The position numbers were made by a program, and so were the translations under genes. A stretch of 64,000 nt of DNA from Glo-17 sp964549735 (GTDB lineage: Bacteria; Krumholzibacteriota; Krumholzibacteriia; LZORAL124-64-63), in assembly GCA_964549735.1 (NCBI GenBank), contig CAZJWO010000003.1:1-64000 (forward strand), given 5' to 3'. This document shows, in pieces, positions 28,789 to 38,090 of this stretch. The stretch's first letter is position 1. Each line of letters starts with the position of its first letter. The notes under the pieces are model-generated. The model saw only the letters and a program-made list of their open reading frames with translations. It did no database searches and was not told the origin of the DNA.

Positions 28789-29335
28789 CCGCGATCTCCT
28801 GGCAGATCCGTTCGATTTCTTCCTCGAGGATGCGCTGGACCTCGGCGGGTTCCTGGACGGCGGCCAGGACGGTGGCGAGACGCTCGGGCAGGGCGATCAG
28901 CTGGTCGCGCGCCTTGCGGGCCATGTTGAACGCGCCGAGGCGGACCTCGTCGGCGGGGACGAGTGCACCGCGCCGGCGATCCAGCTCGAGCTTGGCCAGC
29001 TGCGCCTGGTACAACTCGCGAGCGGCGCGGGCTTTGGCGTAGCCGGTGGCTGTGGATGGCGCACCGATGGTCTCGTCGGCCGAGCCCAGGTCCATGGGTT
29101 CAGACGGCTCGCCCGGTGTCTTGGCTTGCTTTGGGTTGCCGGTGATCCGGTTGCGGGGCTTGCTCTGGTCGGTGTTCTGCTGCCACTCCTGGTCGGCAAC
29201 GACAGGGTCGATTTTCCCGTTCACAGTCGAGATCCGGCCCGCCTTGATGGCGCGCTGAACTGCGACGTGGGTGACGCCACGCCGACGGGCGTACTCCCGT
29301 TGGGAGATCAGCTCCTTCTTCGCTTCCCTGACCAC
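28772..29335 (-). CDS. Terminase small subunit-like DNA-binding protein
   Basis: The 187-residue protein has an N-terminal helix-turn-helix (ISQREYARRRGVTHVAVQRAIKAGRI) of the Nu1/DUF1441 kind and a C-terminal helical region with ELYQAQLAKLELDRRRGALVPADEV and a long amphipathic helix. This is the layout of small terminase subunits that recognise packaging sites. It lies immediately upstream of, and overlaps, the large subunit gene, as expected. Confidence 0.82.
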   Translation of the reverse strand: MVREAKKELISQREYARRRGVTHVAVQRAIKAGRISTVNGKIDPVVADQEWQQNTDQSKPRNRITGNPKQAKTPGEPSEPMDLGSADETIGAPSTATGYAKARAARELYQAQLAKLELDRRRGALVPADEVRLGAFNMARKARDQLIALPERLATVLAAVQEPAEVQRILEEEIERICQEIADAERP

Positions 29336-29338
29336 CGC

Positions 29339-30835
29339 CTATCCATCCTGGTCGGCCCTGCGGTCGGCGGCGATCTCGTCGAAGGCCCGGCCGTCGCCGT
29401 CCAGGATGGCCTTCTGGCCGGTGGCTTCCTGCCAGCGCATCACGATCACGTCCGTGTACGCGGGATCGAGTTCCATGAGGAAGGCATGGCGGCCGGTTTG
29501 CTCCGCTCCCATCAGGGTCGAGCCGCTGCCGCCGAACAGGTCGAGCACGTTCTGGCCGGGCTTCGACGAGTACTGGATGGCCCGCACGGCCAACTCGACC
29601 GGCTTCTCGGTCAGGTGGACCATGCTCTGTGGGTTGACCTTCTTGACCGCCCAGACGTCGACGGCGTTGGTGGGGCCGTAGAACTTGTGGCCGGCTCCTT
29701 CGCGCCAGCCGTAGAACGCCCACTCGTGGTTGCCCATGTAGTCTTTGCGGGTGAGCACGGGGTGCTCCTTCACCCAGATGACCGCCTGGCTGAAGTACAG
29801 GCCGCAGGCCTTCAGCACCGGAGGGTAGTTGGCGCAGTTGGCGTAGCCGCCCCAGATGTAGAACGAGTGCCCCGGCTGCAGCACGCGGGCGATGTTCCCG
29901 AACCACGCCAGGAGCATCTCGTCGAAGGCCTCGTCCGTGACGAAGTCGTTGGCCAGTGGGCGGTCCTTGGGGCGCATCTTCCCGGTGGCCTTCGACTTGG
30001 TCTTGTGCCGCGCGAGGTCGAAACCCTGGTGGTGCATGCCTTTCGCATCGGAGGCCTCGACGGCGCTCTTGGTGGACGGCGGGAAGCTGGACAAGCCGGC
30101 GGCAATGGCGTTGTTGGACCGCGGTTCGACCTTCACGTTGTAGGGAGGGTCGGTGTTCACGAGGTGGATCTTCTCGCCGCCCAGCAGTCGGTCGACGGCG
30201 GCAGAGTCGCAGCTGTCGCCGCACAGTAGGCGGTGGTTGCCAAGGACCCACAGGTCGCCAAGGCGACTCGTAGGCTCCTCAGGCGGCTCGGGGGCGGCGA
30301 CCTCCTCCGGGATCTCCTCGTCGAGCAGGGTGTTGAGTTCGTCCAGGTCGAAGCCGGTCAGCTCGAGGTTGAAGTCGAGATCCTCGAGTGCCTTCAACTC
30401 CTCGGACAGCAGATCCTCATCCCAGCCGGCGTCCAGCGCGAGCCGGTTGTCGGCGATGACGTAGGCCCGCTTCTGGGCCTCGGTCAGGTGGGTGAGCTCG
30501 ATCACCGGGACCGTGGTCATGCCCAGCTCGCGGGCCGCCAGCAGCCGACCGTGGCCCGCGATGATGCCGGCCTCGCCGTCGACCAGGATCGGGTTGGTCC
30601 ACCCGAACTCGAGCAGGCTGGCCGCGATCTTGGTGACCTGCTCGGCGCTGTGGGTCCGCGGGTTTCGCTCGTAGGGGCGGAGCCGGTCGATGTTCCAGTG
30701 TTCCAGTTTCCCGGGCAGTCTCACGGGAGACTCGGCACGCGCGGAATCGTCCGTAGGGGCCGTTTCGGGCGCGTCTGAGGCCTTCTTCGATTTACCAGCA
30801 CTGGAACGTTTGGTGTCGGTGGTAACTTGTTTCAT
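29339..30835 (-). CDS. ParB-like / DNA methyltransferase fusion
   Basis: The 498-residue protein combines an N-terminal ParB/Srx-like domain (about residues 45-150: IDRLRPYERNPRTHSAEQV, GEAGIIAGHGRLLAARELG, YVIADNRLALDAGWD) with a C-terminal beta-class methyltransferase: catalytic TDPPYNVKV before the SAM motif NVLDLFGGSGSTLMGAEQTG. This fusion is common in phages and defends phage DNA against host restriction or marks packaging DNA. It precedes the terminase genes by 3 bases. The target base (N6-A or N4-C) cannot be told. Confidence 0.9.
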   Translation of the reverse strand: MKQVTTDTKRSSAGKSKKASDAPETAPTDDSARAESPVRLPGKLEHWNIDRLRPYERNPRTHSAEQVTKIAASLLEFGWTNPILVDGEAGIIAGHGRLLAARELGMTTVPVIELTHLTEAQKRAYVIADNRLALDAGWDEDLLSEELKALEDLDFNLELTGFDLDELNTLLDEEIPEEVAAPEPPEEPTSRLGDLWVLGNHRLLCGDSCDSAAVDRLLGGEKIHLVNTDPPYNVKVEPRSNNAIAAGLSSFPPSTKSAVEASDAKGMHHQGFDLARHKTKSKATGKMRPKDRPLANDFVTDEAFDEMLLAWFGNIARVLQPGHSFYIWGGYANCANYPPVLKACGLYFSQAVIWVKEHPVLTRKDYMGNHEWAFYGWREGAGHKFYGPTNAVDVWAVKKVNPQSMVHLTEKPVELAVRAIQYSSKPGQNVLDLFGGSGSTLMGAEQTGRHAFLMELDPAYTDVIVMRWQEATGQKAILDGDGRAFDEIAADRRADQDG

Positions 30836-30963
30836 GGTTCTCCCACGCTACGAGAGCCGAGGTCGCCGGCACCCGCGGTTGATGCCGCCGGAAGTACCTA
30901 CAGCATCGTCGGTTGTAATTCGGAGGCTTCGCGGGGGCGAAGCGGTGAGCGATTCTCTCGGGT

Positions 30964-31629
30964 TCACAGACCCTGCCCCTTCGACCTCGCAATGGCGTTG
31001 AGGACTTCCTTCTCCATCTCCTCACGGAACCAGCGGTCGGACTCCTTCTTGGCCGTCTCGACGAACCGCAGCCGCGGTTTGAGCTTCTTGCCGCTCGAGA
31101 AGAAATAGACCAGGCGCGAGGCCGCAGGCCCTGTGCGCTGGAAGATGCCGACCTCGGGCACGAGGTAGGTCTTGGTGCGCGTGACCCCGACGCGACGACG
31201 GCCGGTCTTGGTGAGATCGAAGCGGAGACGGCGGACGCGCAGCTCGGGCGGGACGGGCTGCGTGAACCGCGGGCGGGCGGGTCCGCCGACCACGGGCTCG
31301 GCCACGCGTCGTGCCCCCTGCGTGGACGGTTTGCGTTCGGCACCACGCTCGAAGGCGGAAAGCAGGAGGCGGGGCTTCTGTCCGACCCCGATCTCGGCGT
31401 AGGACCGGCCCTGTTTCACGTTGGCGAAGGGCTTGATGACCGCGGCCTGGCGGAGGATGAACTCCTTCTTGCGGATCGTGAACTCATCCTCGACGCGCCG
31501 ACGTTCGGCGGCCTGGATCCGCTTTGCCGTGTTGTTGATGGCGTTGACGACGGCATAGGCCAGCCGGCGCTGTCCGTTCTGCAGGCGCAGGACCAGCGGG
31601 GCGGAGTCGATCTGCAGGTCGATCCTCAT
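30964..31629 (-). CDS. Minor tail protein Z-like (tentative)
   Basis: The 221-residue protein starts MRIDLQIDSAPLVLRLQNGQRRLAYAVVNAINNTAKRIQ and continues with basic helices and strands, resembling the prophage minor tail protein Z family in order and length. It overlaps the preceding HTH gene by 4 bases. A tail gene here, separated from other tail genes by the metal island, suggests that the island landed inside a once continuous operon. The match is by sequence style and length, so confidence is moderate. Confidence 0.5.
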   Translation of the reverse strand: MRIDLQIDSAPLVLRLQNGQRRLAYAVVNAINNTAKRIQAAERRRVEDEFTIRKKEFILRQAAVIKPFANVKQGRSYAEIGVGQKPRLLLSAFERGAERKPSTQGARRVAEPVVGGPARPRFTQPVPPELRVRRLRFDLTKTGRRRVGVTRTKTYLVPEVGIFQRTGPAASRLVYFFSSGKKLKPRLRFVETAKKESDRWFREEMEKEVLNAIARSKGQGL

Positions 31630-31928
31630 CGCGGCCCTCCAGAGTCGCCCCCGGACTGCTTGACCTGCTGGCTGTGCTGGTAGATGGCCTCGAGGGTGAG
31701 GCGGCCCCGGGACATCTCGACGAGGGCCATGGCGCGAGCTGGGCTGGGTGCATGGCCCTGGAGCCACTCGTAGACAGCCTGGTTCGTGACGCGTAGGTCG
31801 GGATCGTAGGCCAGGCCGGCGACGATGCGAGGCACACCGAAATCGGCCACCCAGCGGCCGAACTCGGTCTGCCAGCGATCGGGGGCGCGCTTGAACCTGC
31901 CGCGTTCAAGCGCTTCGTCGCGGAACAT
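31626..31928 (-). CDS. Small phage HTH (Cro/CI-like) protein
   Basis: The 100-residue protein contains GVPRIVAGLAYDPDLRVTNQAVYEWLQGHAPSPARAMALVEMSRGRLTLEAIYQHS, a helix-turn-helix of the Cro/CI-type layout. The ATG at 31928 has GGGAG 6 bases upstream; GTG 31934 is an alternative. Repeat copy C lies about 50 bases upstream. It may be a regulator acting on the 20-bp repeats, which is inference. Confidence 0.6.
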   Translation of the reverse strand: MFRDEALERGRFKRAPDRWQTEFGRWVADFGVPRIVAGLAYDPDLRVTNQAVYEWLQGHAPSPARAMALVEMSRGRLTLEAIYQHSQQVKQSGGDSGGPR

Positions 31929-31975
31929 CGTCACTCCCGGGGTGGACCGCAGGTCCGCCAGCGGCGAACAGAAAG

Positions 31976-31995
31976 CTTCTGCTGGTTACCTACCC
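31976..31995 (-). repeat. 20-bp phage-associated repeat, copy C
   Basis: On the minus strand it reads GGGTAGGTAACCAGCAGAAG, three mismatches from both copies A and B. It lies about 50 bases upstream of the HTH gene start and near the end of the metal island. Confidence 0.45.
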
Positions 31996-32033
31996 CGTTT
32001 GTGATCGATGTGTCGGAATGAAACGCTCACAGA

Positions 32034-32639
32034 CTAGCGCGAAGCGGCTCTCTCTTGCGCGGCATCCTTGAGAATCTCGAGCGCTTCTCGTGTCACGTAG
32101 AGCCCGATGCCGAAACCCACAACGAGATCTGGATAGCGCGAGCCGGTAACGAATACCAACATGGCCGCGACCAGAACGGCCACGTTGGCGACCACGTCGG
32201 CGCGGGTGAAGATCCAGGTGGCGCGGAGATGGACCTCGCCGTTGCGGTGCTTGGAGAGCAACCGAAGGACGATGGTGTTCACCACGAGGGCCGGAATGGC
32301 CAGAGCGGCCATGATCAGACTCTCCGGTTCGCTCCCGGTGATGGCTCGGGCGATGACGGCCACGCAAGCACCGAGGCCGAGCAGGAGGAGTATGGCGCCG
32401 CTGACTGTCGCCGCGCGCGCCTTGAAGAGCGATCCGCGGCTCACGGCCGCGATGGCGATCGCGTAGGCGGAAGCGTCGGCGAGCATGTCCAGAGAGTCCG
32501 CGATGAGTCCAGACGATTCACCAATGACCCCGCCGATCATTTCGACCACGAACATCCCTGCGTTCAAGGCCAGGGCGAGACGGAGGGTCCTGCCCGCCTC
32601 GACAGAGGTCACCTCTGCGTGGCATCCACAATCACTCAT
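32034..32639 (-). CDS. Short cation diffusion facilitator transporter
   Basis: The 201-residue membrane protein opens with a Cys/His motif (MSDCGCHAEV) and shows the CDF helices, including IGGVIGESSGLIADSLDMLADASAYAIAI with the first metal-binding pattern and LRATWIFTRADVVANVAVLVAAM for the second. The usual C-terminal cytoplasmic domain (about 90 residues) is absent, so dimerisation may depend on the other CDF encoded upstream. It probably exports Zn, Cd or Co. It is the last gene of the island. Confidence 0.85.
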   Translation of the reverse strand: MSDCGCHAEVTSVEAGRTLRLALALNAGMFVVEMIGGVIGESSGLIADSLDMLADASAYAIAIAAVSRGSLFKARAATVSGAILLLLGLGACVAVIARAITGSEPESLIMAALAIPALVVNTIVLRLLSKHRNGEVHLRATWIFTRADVVANVAVLVAAMLVFVTGSRYPDLVVGFGIGLYVTREALEILKDAAQERAASR

Positions 32640-32699
32640 TCGAGCCGCTCCTCATGGACCGCGGTGCTATTCTGGTAAACATGGGGGTGAAGGCCCGGA

Positions 32700-33605
32700 C
32701 TAAGCGCATGGCCCGCACCCGTCCGTGTTTCCCCCGAAGTGTTCGAATTCAAGAGTGCTATGCTCGATAGCGAATTCCTTGCTCAGGAGTTTCTTCAATG
32801 CCCGCTTTGTCGTCTCAGCATCTTCGATGTCATTCCAAGTAACGACGTGAGCTTCGAGAGCGCGACGGTGCTCATCGATCTGCCATACGTGAACGTGGTG
32901 CACGTCATGGACGCCCGGTACGGTGGCCATCCGTTCGGTCAGCCGATCGAGATCCAGGTCGTCTGGAACGCTGTCCATGAGAATGCGGATCGATTCGGCC
33001 ATCAACCGATATCCCTGGACCAGGATGTAGATGGCCAGCAACAGGGTGGCGATCAGGTCGGCAACGTACCATTGAAACACCAGCACGACGACCCCGACGC
33101 AGATGACGACGAGAGATCCAAGCGCGTCCGCGACGTTGTGGATGAAAGCGGCCTTGATGTTGAGGTTCTTCTTGGCCATCGAAAACGTCATAACGGCGGT
33201 CGCGACATCCACGACAAGAGCGAATCCGGCAACGATGACCACGATCCAGCCGTCGATGGGTTCCGGGTTCAGGAATCGGGCGAACGCCTCATAGACAAGG
33301 TACAACCCGACGATGATCAACGTCGTCGTATTGATCAGTGCGCCGATGACCTCGGCCTTGCGGTATCCGAATGTGCGTACCTTGTCGGCTGGTCGTCGCG
33401 CGATCCGCCGCGCGATGAGGGCGATTCCCAGCGACGCGGCGTCGTTCAGGTTGTGCAGGGCGTCCGCGACCAGCGACAGGCTGCCGGAGATGACGCCTCC
33501 GACAACCTGTGCGCCGGTCAGCAGCACATTGACAGCAATGGCGACCAGCAGTCGGCGATCACCCGATCGTTCGGAATCAAAGTGGTGCGAGTGGCCATGG
33601 CCCAT
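32700..33605 (-). CDS. CDF zinc/cadmium/cobalt transporter (CzcD-like)
   Basis: The 301-residue transporter has an N-terminal His/Ser segment (GHGHSHHFDSERSGD), six membrane helices with SLSLVADALHNLNDAAS (HxxxD type metal site) and FIHNVADALGSLVVI, and a cytoplasmic C-terminal domain ending with GVHDVHHVHVWQIDEHRRALEAHVV. The last residues carry CGPC. This is a standard CzcD-type exporter. It follows the P-II gene after 30 bases. Confidence 0.93.
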   Translation of the reverse strand: MGHGHSHHFDSERSGDRRLLVAIAVNVLLTGAQVVGGVISGSLSLVADALHNLNDAASLGIALIARRIARRPADKVRTFGYRKAEVIGALINTTTLIIVGLYLVYEAFARFLNPEPIDGWIVVIVAGFALVVDVATAVMTFSMAKKNLNIKAAFIHNVADALGSLVVICVGVVVLVFQWYVADLIATLLLAIYILVQGYRLMAESIRILMDSVPDDLDLDRLTERMATVPGVHDVHHVHVWQIDEHRRALEAHVVTWNDIEDAETTKRALKKLLSKEFAIEHSTLEFEHFGGNTDGCGPCA

Positions 33606-33635
33606 TCCTGCTACCTCTTGTCGCGGCGCCTGCTG

Positions 33636-33974
33636 TCACACCGCGCTTTCGCCGGTCTCGCCGGTACTGATGCGAACGGCGTGACCGATGTCGGCGACGT
33701 AGATCTTCCCGTCCCCCTTCAGGCCGGTATGCGCGGCGTTCTGGATCGCTGCCACGACATCATCGACGAGCTCGTCGCGACAGCATACTTCGATCTTCAC
33801 GCCTTTTCGATAGCTGAGAGTGTCCGACCCGGATGCGTCCTTCGTGGAGCTCCAACCCGCGCCGTAGCCGCGGCAGTCGACGACACTCATTCCCGTCAAT
33901 CCTGCGATGCCGTGAAGCGCCGACGTGACTTCGGAAAGCTTGTGCACCTGGATGTAGGCTTTGATCTCCTTCAT
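33636..33974 (-). CDS. P-II-like signalling protein linked to metal efflux
   Basis: The 112-residue protein has the P-II fold signature: MKEIKAYIQVHKLSEVTSALHGIAGLTGMSVVDCRGYGAG, a T-loop-like GWSSTKDASGSDTLSYRKG, and VKIEVCCRDELVDDVVAAIQNAAHTGLKGDGKIYVADI. P-II homologues of this type occur beside CusA/CzcA pumps. Binding of nucleotide or metal is possible; C34 and the CC pair are notable. The ATGA overlap with the RND gene suggests fixed stoichiometry. Confidence 0.85.
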   Translation of the reverse strand: MKEIKAYIQVHKLSEVTSALHGIAGLTGMSVVDCRGYGAGWSSTKDASGSDTLSYRKGVKIEVCCRDELVDDVVAAIQNAAHTGLKGDGKIYVADIGHAVRISTGETGESAV

Positions 33975-36900
33975 GACGGATCTCCTTCGCGACTTCTCTC
34001 GTGTTCCACCTTGACCGCAAACCACTTGTAGAAGGCGGGGATCACGAGGAGGGTCAGTACGGTCGAGGTGACAAGGCCTCCGACGACCACGGTGGCCAGC
34101 GGCCGCTGGACCTCGCTGCCGGTCCCGTGCGAGAACAGCAGCGGCAAGAGTCCGAGAGCCGTTGTCGTCGCCGTCATCAGAACCGGTCGGAGCCTCTGAC
34201 AGGCCCCCTGGACTGACGCTTCGGCCAGCGGGACGCCATCCCGCAACAACTGGTTGAGGTAGGTCACCAGCACCATGCCGTTCTCGAGCGCGATGCCGAA
34301 TAGCGCGATGAATCCCACAGACGCCGGTACGGAGAGGTTCTGGCCCGTAAGCCAGAGCCCGACAACGCCGCCGACCAGGGCCAGCGGAATATTCAACAGG
34401 ATCAGCATCGAGTTGCGGATCGAGCCGAAGTTGCCGAAGAGCAGCAGGAACACGAACAGGAGCGTGACCGGCACGACCACCGCCAGACGCCGGTTGGCCT
34501 CCTGCTGGAGCCGGAACTGTCCGCCCCAGGTGACGAGATACCCCGCAGGCAGATCCACCGACGCGTCGATGGCCTCCTGCGCCTCGGCGACGAAGGAGCC
34601 GATGTCCCGGTTCACGACGTTGCACTGGATGGAAACGAAGCGTTGGTTGTCCTCGCGGGTGATCTGCCGCGGACCGATGATCTCCTCGATGGAGGCCAGT
34701 TGATCGAGCGGAACCCGCGCTCCGTCCGGTGCCGTGATCAGGACGTGGCGGATGTCCTCGGCCGTGCTCCTCGCATCGGTCACGTAACGCACCAGGATGT
34801 CGAAGCGGCGAATCCCCTCGTAGATCTGCCCTGCGACCTCGCCGCCTATGGCGGCCCGGACGACCGCCTGCACCTCGTCGACGTTGATGCCGTACCTGGC
34901 GATCGCTTTGCGATCGATGCGCAGCAGGAGCTGAGGCGTACCGCTGACCTGGTCAACCTGGACATCGGCCGCTCCAGGCACCTGGCCGACGACCGCCGCC
35001 ACTTGGGCAGCCTGTGCCATGAGGACGTCGAGGTCGGCACCGAAGATCTTGACTGCGAGTTCCGCCCGGACGCCTTCCAGGAGCTCGTCCACGGTCATCT
35101 CGATGGGCTGGGTCAGGTTGACCAGGACGCCGGGCACGTTGCCGAGTTCCTCGCGAATGAGGTCCTCGATCCCTTCCTGACCGCCCGTGACCCGCCACTC
35201 CGATTCTGGTTGGAGGATAACGTAGATCTCCGCGCTGTTGATCGGGTCGGTGTGAGCGCCGACCTCTCCACGACCGATGCGGCTGATGACCTCCCGGATT
35301 TCGGGGATGGCCAGAAGCCTTCGCTCCACGATCTGGGTCGTCCGCCGGCTTTCGGTCAAGGAGATGGACGGAGCCATCGTCAGGCGCACGACGATGGTCC
35401 CTTCGCGCAGCTTGGGTGTGAATTCCGATCCGAGCCGGGGAACGATCAGGCCGCCGACGACTAGCAATACCACGGCCACCATCGCGGCGGCCCAGCGCCG
35501 GCGGACGAAGAAGGCGACGACCGGACGGTAGGGCACCTGCAGCCACCGGACTATCCGCGGCTCCTCCCCTGCTCCGCCATCCGCGCTCTTCTTGCCCGAC
35601 CGCATCAGGAGACTGCTGAACGTAGGGGCGAGGAAGAGTGCGAAGACCAGGGAGCCGGACATAGCCATGGCCACCGTATAGGCGAGCGGCCGGAAGGTCT
35701 TGCCTTCGACACCCTGCAGCGTGAACAGCGGCACGAACACAAGGATGATGATGGAGATGGCGAAGAGGATTGGCCGCCCGACCTCCCCACAGGCCCCAGA
35801 GATGACGCTGAGTCGGGATTCATCCCGGCTCGCCAGCCGCAGGCGGCGGTCGACGTTCTCGACCATCACGATGGTGCCGTCGACCATCATGCCGATGGCG
35901 ATGGCCAGGCCGCCGAGTGACATGAGGTTGGCCGAGATGCCGAAGCGCCCCATGAGCAGGAAGGCGAACAGCACCGAGAAGGGTAACGAGAGCGCCACGA
36001 CGACGCTCGGGCGCAGGCCGCCCATGAACACCAGCAGGACGATCGCCACCAGGACGATCCCCTGCAAGAGAGCGCTGGTCACGGTCTTCACGGCCGCCTC
36101 GACAAGGGCCTTCTGCTGGTAGTAGGGAACGATCCGCACGCCCTCGGGCAGGATCTTGTTGATCTCCTCCAGCTTGCTCTCGACGCGGCTGATCACGGTC
36201 GAGGAATTCGTCCCGAACAGCTTGACGACCTGCCCGGAAACGACCTCTCCCATGCCGTTGCGTGACTGCAGCCCGCGTCTTACCGCACCGCCTGTGCCGA
36301 TCTCCGCCAGATCCGACAGGAAAATGGGCGTGCCGTCCTCGGTCTTGATGACGATCGAACGGAGATCCTCCGTGCCGGTGGCCAATCCCACCGAACGGAC
36401 GATGAACTCCTCGGCGTTCTTCTCGATGAACTGGGCACCCACGTTGAGGTTGTTGGAGCGGATCGCGTCGATCACCTCGTCGAGCGTGACGTCGTATCGT
36501 AGGAGTTGTTCGGGCCTGATCTGGACGTGGAATTGCTTCTCGTGCCCCCCGATACCCAGGACCTCGGTGACGCCAGGCACGGTCTGCAGGTGGAATTTGA
36601 TCAGCCAGTCCTGGATCGTGCGCAACTCCTCGAGGGAGTACTTTCCCGTCGTGTCGTCGAGGTAGTAGAAGAGGACAAGCCCCATCCCGGTCGAGATCGG
36701 CCCCATCTGGGGGTCCCCGAAACCCTCGGGGATCTGCTCGCGCGCTTCCTGCAGGCGCTCGCCGACGATCTGGCGGGCGAAGTAGATGTCCAAGCCGTCC
36801 TGGAAGTAGACGTTCACCACCGATAGGCCGAAATTGGATACCGATCGGACTTTCTCTACGCCCGGCAGGCCGGTCATGGCAGCCTCGACCGGAAAGGTGA

Positions 36901-37093
36901 CGTATTTCTCTATCTCTTCAGGCGCGAGCCCATCTGTAACCGTGAAGACCTGCACCAGGTTGGGCGAGACGTCGGGAAAGGCGTCCACAGGCAGGCGCGT
37001 GTAGGCGAAGTAACCCACACCCATCACAAGCAGCGAGACGACGATCACCAGCAGCCGGTTCCTGAGGCTGAAACCTATGACTCGTTCAAGCAT
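33971..37093 (-). CDS. Heavy-metal efflux RND transporter (CzcA/CusA family)
   Basis: At 1040 residues this is a full-length HME-RND pump: 12 membrane helices with two large periplasmic loops, and the helix-4 motif AIGMMVDGTIVMVEN. That motif mixes the AxG start typical of Cu/Ag pumps with the DGT typical of divalent-metal pumps, so substrate is ambiguous. IRPEQLLRYDVTLDEV and NQRFVSIQCNVVNRD are typical porter-domain segments. It exports metal from periplasm or cytoplasm with the adaptor and outer-membrane genes upstream. Confidence 0.95.
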   Translation of the reverse strand: MLERVIGFSLRNRLLVIVVSLLVMGVGYFAYTRLPVDAFPDVSPNLVQVFTVTDGLAPEEIEKYVTFPVEAAMTGLPGVEKVRSVSNFGLSVVNVYFQDGLDIYFARQIVGERLQEAREQIPEGFGDPQMGPISTGMGLVLFYYLDDTTGKYSLEELRTIQDWLIKFHLQTVPGVTEVLGIGGHEKQFHVQIRPEQLLRYDVTLDEVIDAIRSNNLNVGAQFIEKNAEEFIVRSVGLATGTEDLRSIVIKTEDGTPIFLSDLAEIGTGGAVRRGLQSRNGMGEVVSGQVVKLFGTNSSTVISRVESKLEEINKILPEGVRIVPYYQQKALVEAAVKTVTSALLQGIVLVAIVLLVFMGGLRPSVVVALSLPFSVLFAFLLMGRFGISANLMSLGGLAIAIGMMVDGTIVMVENVDRRLRLASRDESRLSVISGACGEVGRPILFAISIIILVFVPLFTLQGVEGKTFRPLAYTVAMAMSGSLVFALFLAPTFSSLLMRSGKKSADGGAGEEPRIVRWLQVPYRPVVAFFVRRRWAAAMVAVVLLVVGGLIVPRLGSEFTPKLREGTIVVRLTMAPSISLTESRRTTQIVERRLLAIPEIREVISRIGRGEVGAHTDPINSAEIYVILQPESEWRVTGGQEGIEDLIREELGNVPGVLVNLTQPIEMTVDELLEGVRAELAVKIFGADLDVLMAQAAQVAAVVGQVPGAADVQVDQVSGTPQLLLRIDRKAIARYGINVDEVQAVVRAAIGGEVAGQIYEGIRRFDILVRYVTDARSTAEDIRHVLITAPDGARVPLDQLASIEEIIGPRQITREDNQRFVSIQCNVVNRDIGSFVAEAQEAIDASVDLPAGYLVTWGGQFRLQQEANRRLAVVVPVTLLFVFLLLFGNFGSIRNSMLILLNIPLALVGGVVGLWLTGQNLSVPASVGFIALFGIALENGMVLVTYLNQLLRDGVPLAEASVQGACQRLRPVLMTATTTALGLLPLLFSHGTGSEVQRPLATVVVGGLVTSTVLTLLVIPAFYKWFAVKVEHERSREGDPS

Positions 37094-37114
37094 GTCAGAC
37101 TCTCCGTTCTCCGA

Positions 37115-38089
37115 TCAATGATCGTGGTCGCCGCCGAATGATTCCTTGCCCAGTTCCGCCTTGAGCGTGAACCCGCCCTGGGAGACGTAGAGTTCACCTA
37201 GCGTGAGACCCGATACGATCTCGAGGCGATTCGCATCCGCCCGGCCGACGACGACCGGCCGGGGTACGAATCCCTCCTCGGTCTGGACGAAGACGACGTC
37301 GCGGCCTTCGAACATCTGGAGGGCGGTTCTCGGCACGGCCACCGGGACCTCGATCCGATCCACCACGATCTGCGCGGTGATGAACGTTCCCGGCCGCCAG
37401 ATGCCTTCGCCGTTCGGCAAAACGACACGGGCGAGCGCCGTGCGGGTCGTCTCGTCCACGATCGGGGCGACATAGGAGACCACGCCGGAGGCCAGGGGGA
37501 GGTCGTGTCCCCCGACGATGGTCACCCGTTGTCCTTTCGAGACGTGAGTGAGAACACGCTGGTAGACGGTGATGTCGACCCAGACACTGCTCAGATCGGC
37601 GACGACGAAGGCGGCGTGCTCCCGCGATACGGCTTCGCCGAGCGTGATGTGCTTGTCGATGACGGTCCCCGAGATCAGGGTCTTCATCTCGTACGGGGAG
37701 AGGCTCTCGTCGCTCTCGATCACGGCTAGGACCTCTCCCGCCGACACTAGATCGCCGACCTGGCTACGGACTTCGGTGACGATGCCCGAGAAGCGCGGAA
37801 CGATGTGCGCGAGGGCGCTGTCGTTGGCCTGGATCTCGCCGGGCAGTTCGAGGACCTGCTCCAGGATCGCCGGACCTGCTTCGGTCACGATGATCCCGAA
37901 TTCCTGCATTTCCGCCGCTCCGAGCCGGACCACATCTTCATGCTCTTCACCGTGGTCATGGCCGGTGTGTTCGTCTTCGTGCTCCTGGGCGAGTGCCGGC
38001 CGCGCCTGGAGGGTCAAGAGGACGCCGAGCATGACAAGAAGTTGGAAGTGCCTTGTGGCACGGTGGATTCGATAGCTGGGATTTCTCAT
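37115..38089 (-). CDS. RND periplasmic adaptor (CzcB/CusB-like)
   Basis: The 324-residue protein has a signal peptide ending ARPALAQ and a His/Glu-rich start (EHEDEHTGHDHGEEHED) suited to metal capture. The lipoyl/hairpin core follows (LELPGEIQANDSALAHIVPRFSGIVTEV and KTLISGTVIDKHITLGEAV) with the beta-barrel domain VGRADANRLEIVSGL near the C terminus. It bridges the inner-membrane pump and the outer-membrane channel. Start ATG 38089 chosen because the signal peptide begins there. Confidence 0.93.
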   Translation of the reverse strand: MRNPSYRIHRATRHFQLLVMLGVLLTLQARPALAQEHEDEHTGHDHGEEHEDVVRLGAAEMQEFGIIVTEAGPAILEQVLELPGEIQANDSALAHIVPRFSGIVTEVRSQVGDLVSAGEVLAVIESDESLSPYEMKTLISGTVIDKHITLGEAVSREHAAFVVADLSSVWVDITVYQRVLTHVSKGQRVTIVGGHDLPLASGVVSYVAPIVDETTRTALARVVLPNGEGIWRPGTFITAQIVVDRIEVPVAVPRTALQMFEGRDVVFVQTEEGFVPRPVVVGRADANRLEIVSGLTLGELYVSQGGFTLKAELGKESFGGDHDH

Positions 38090-38090
38090 G

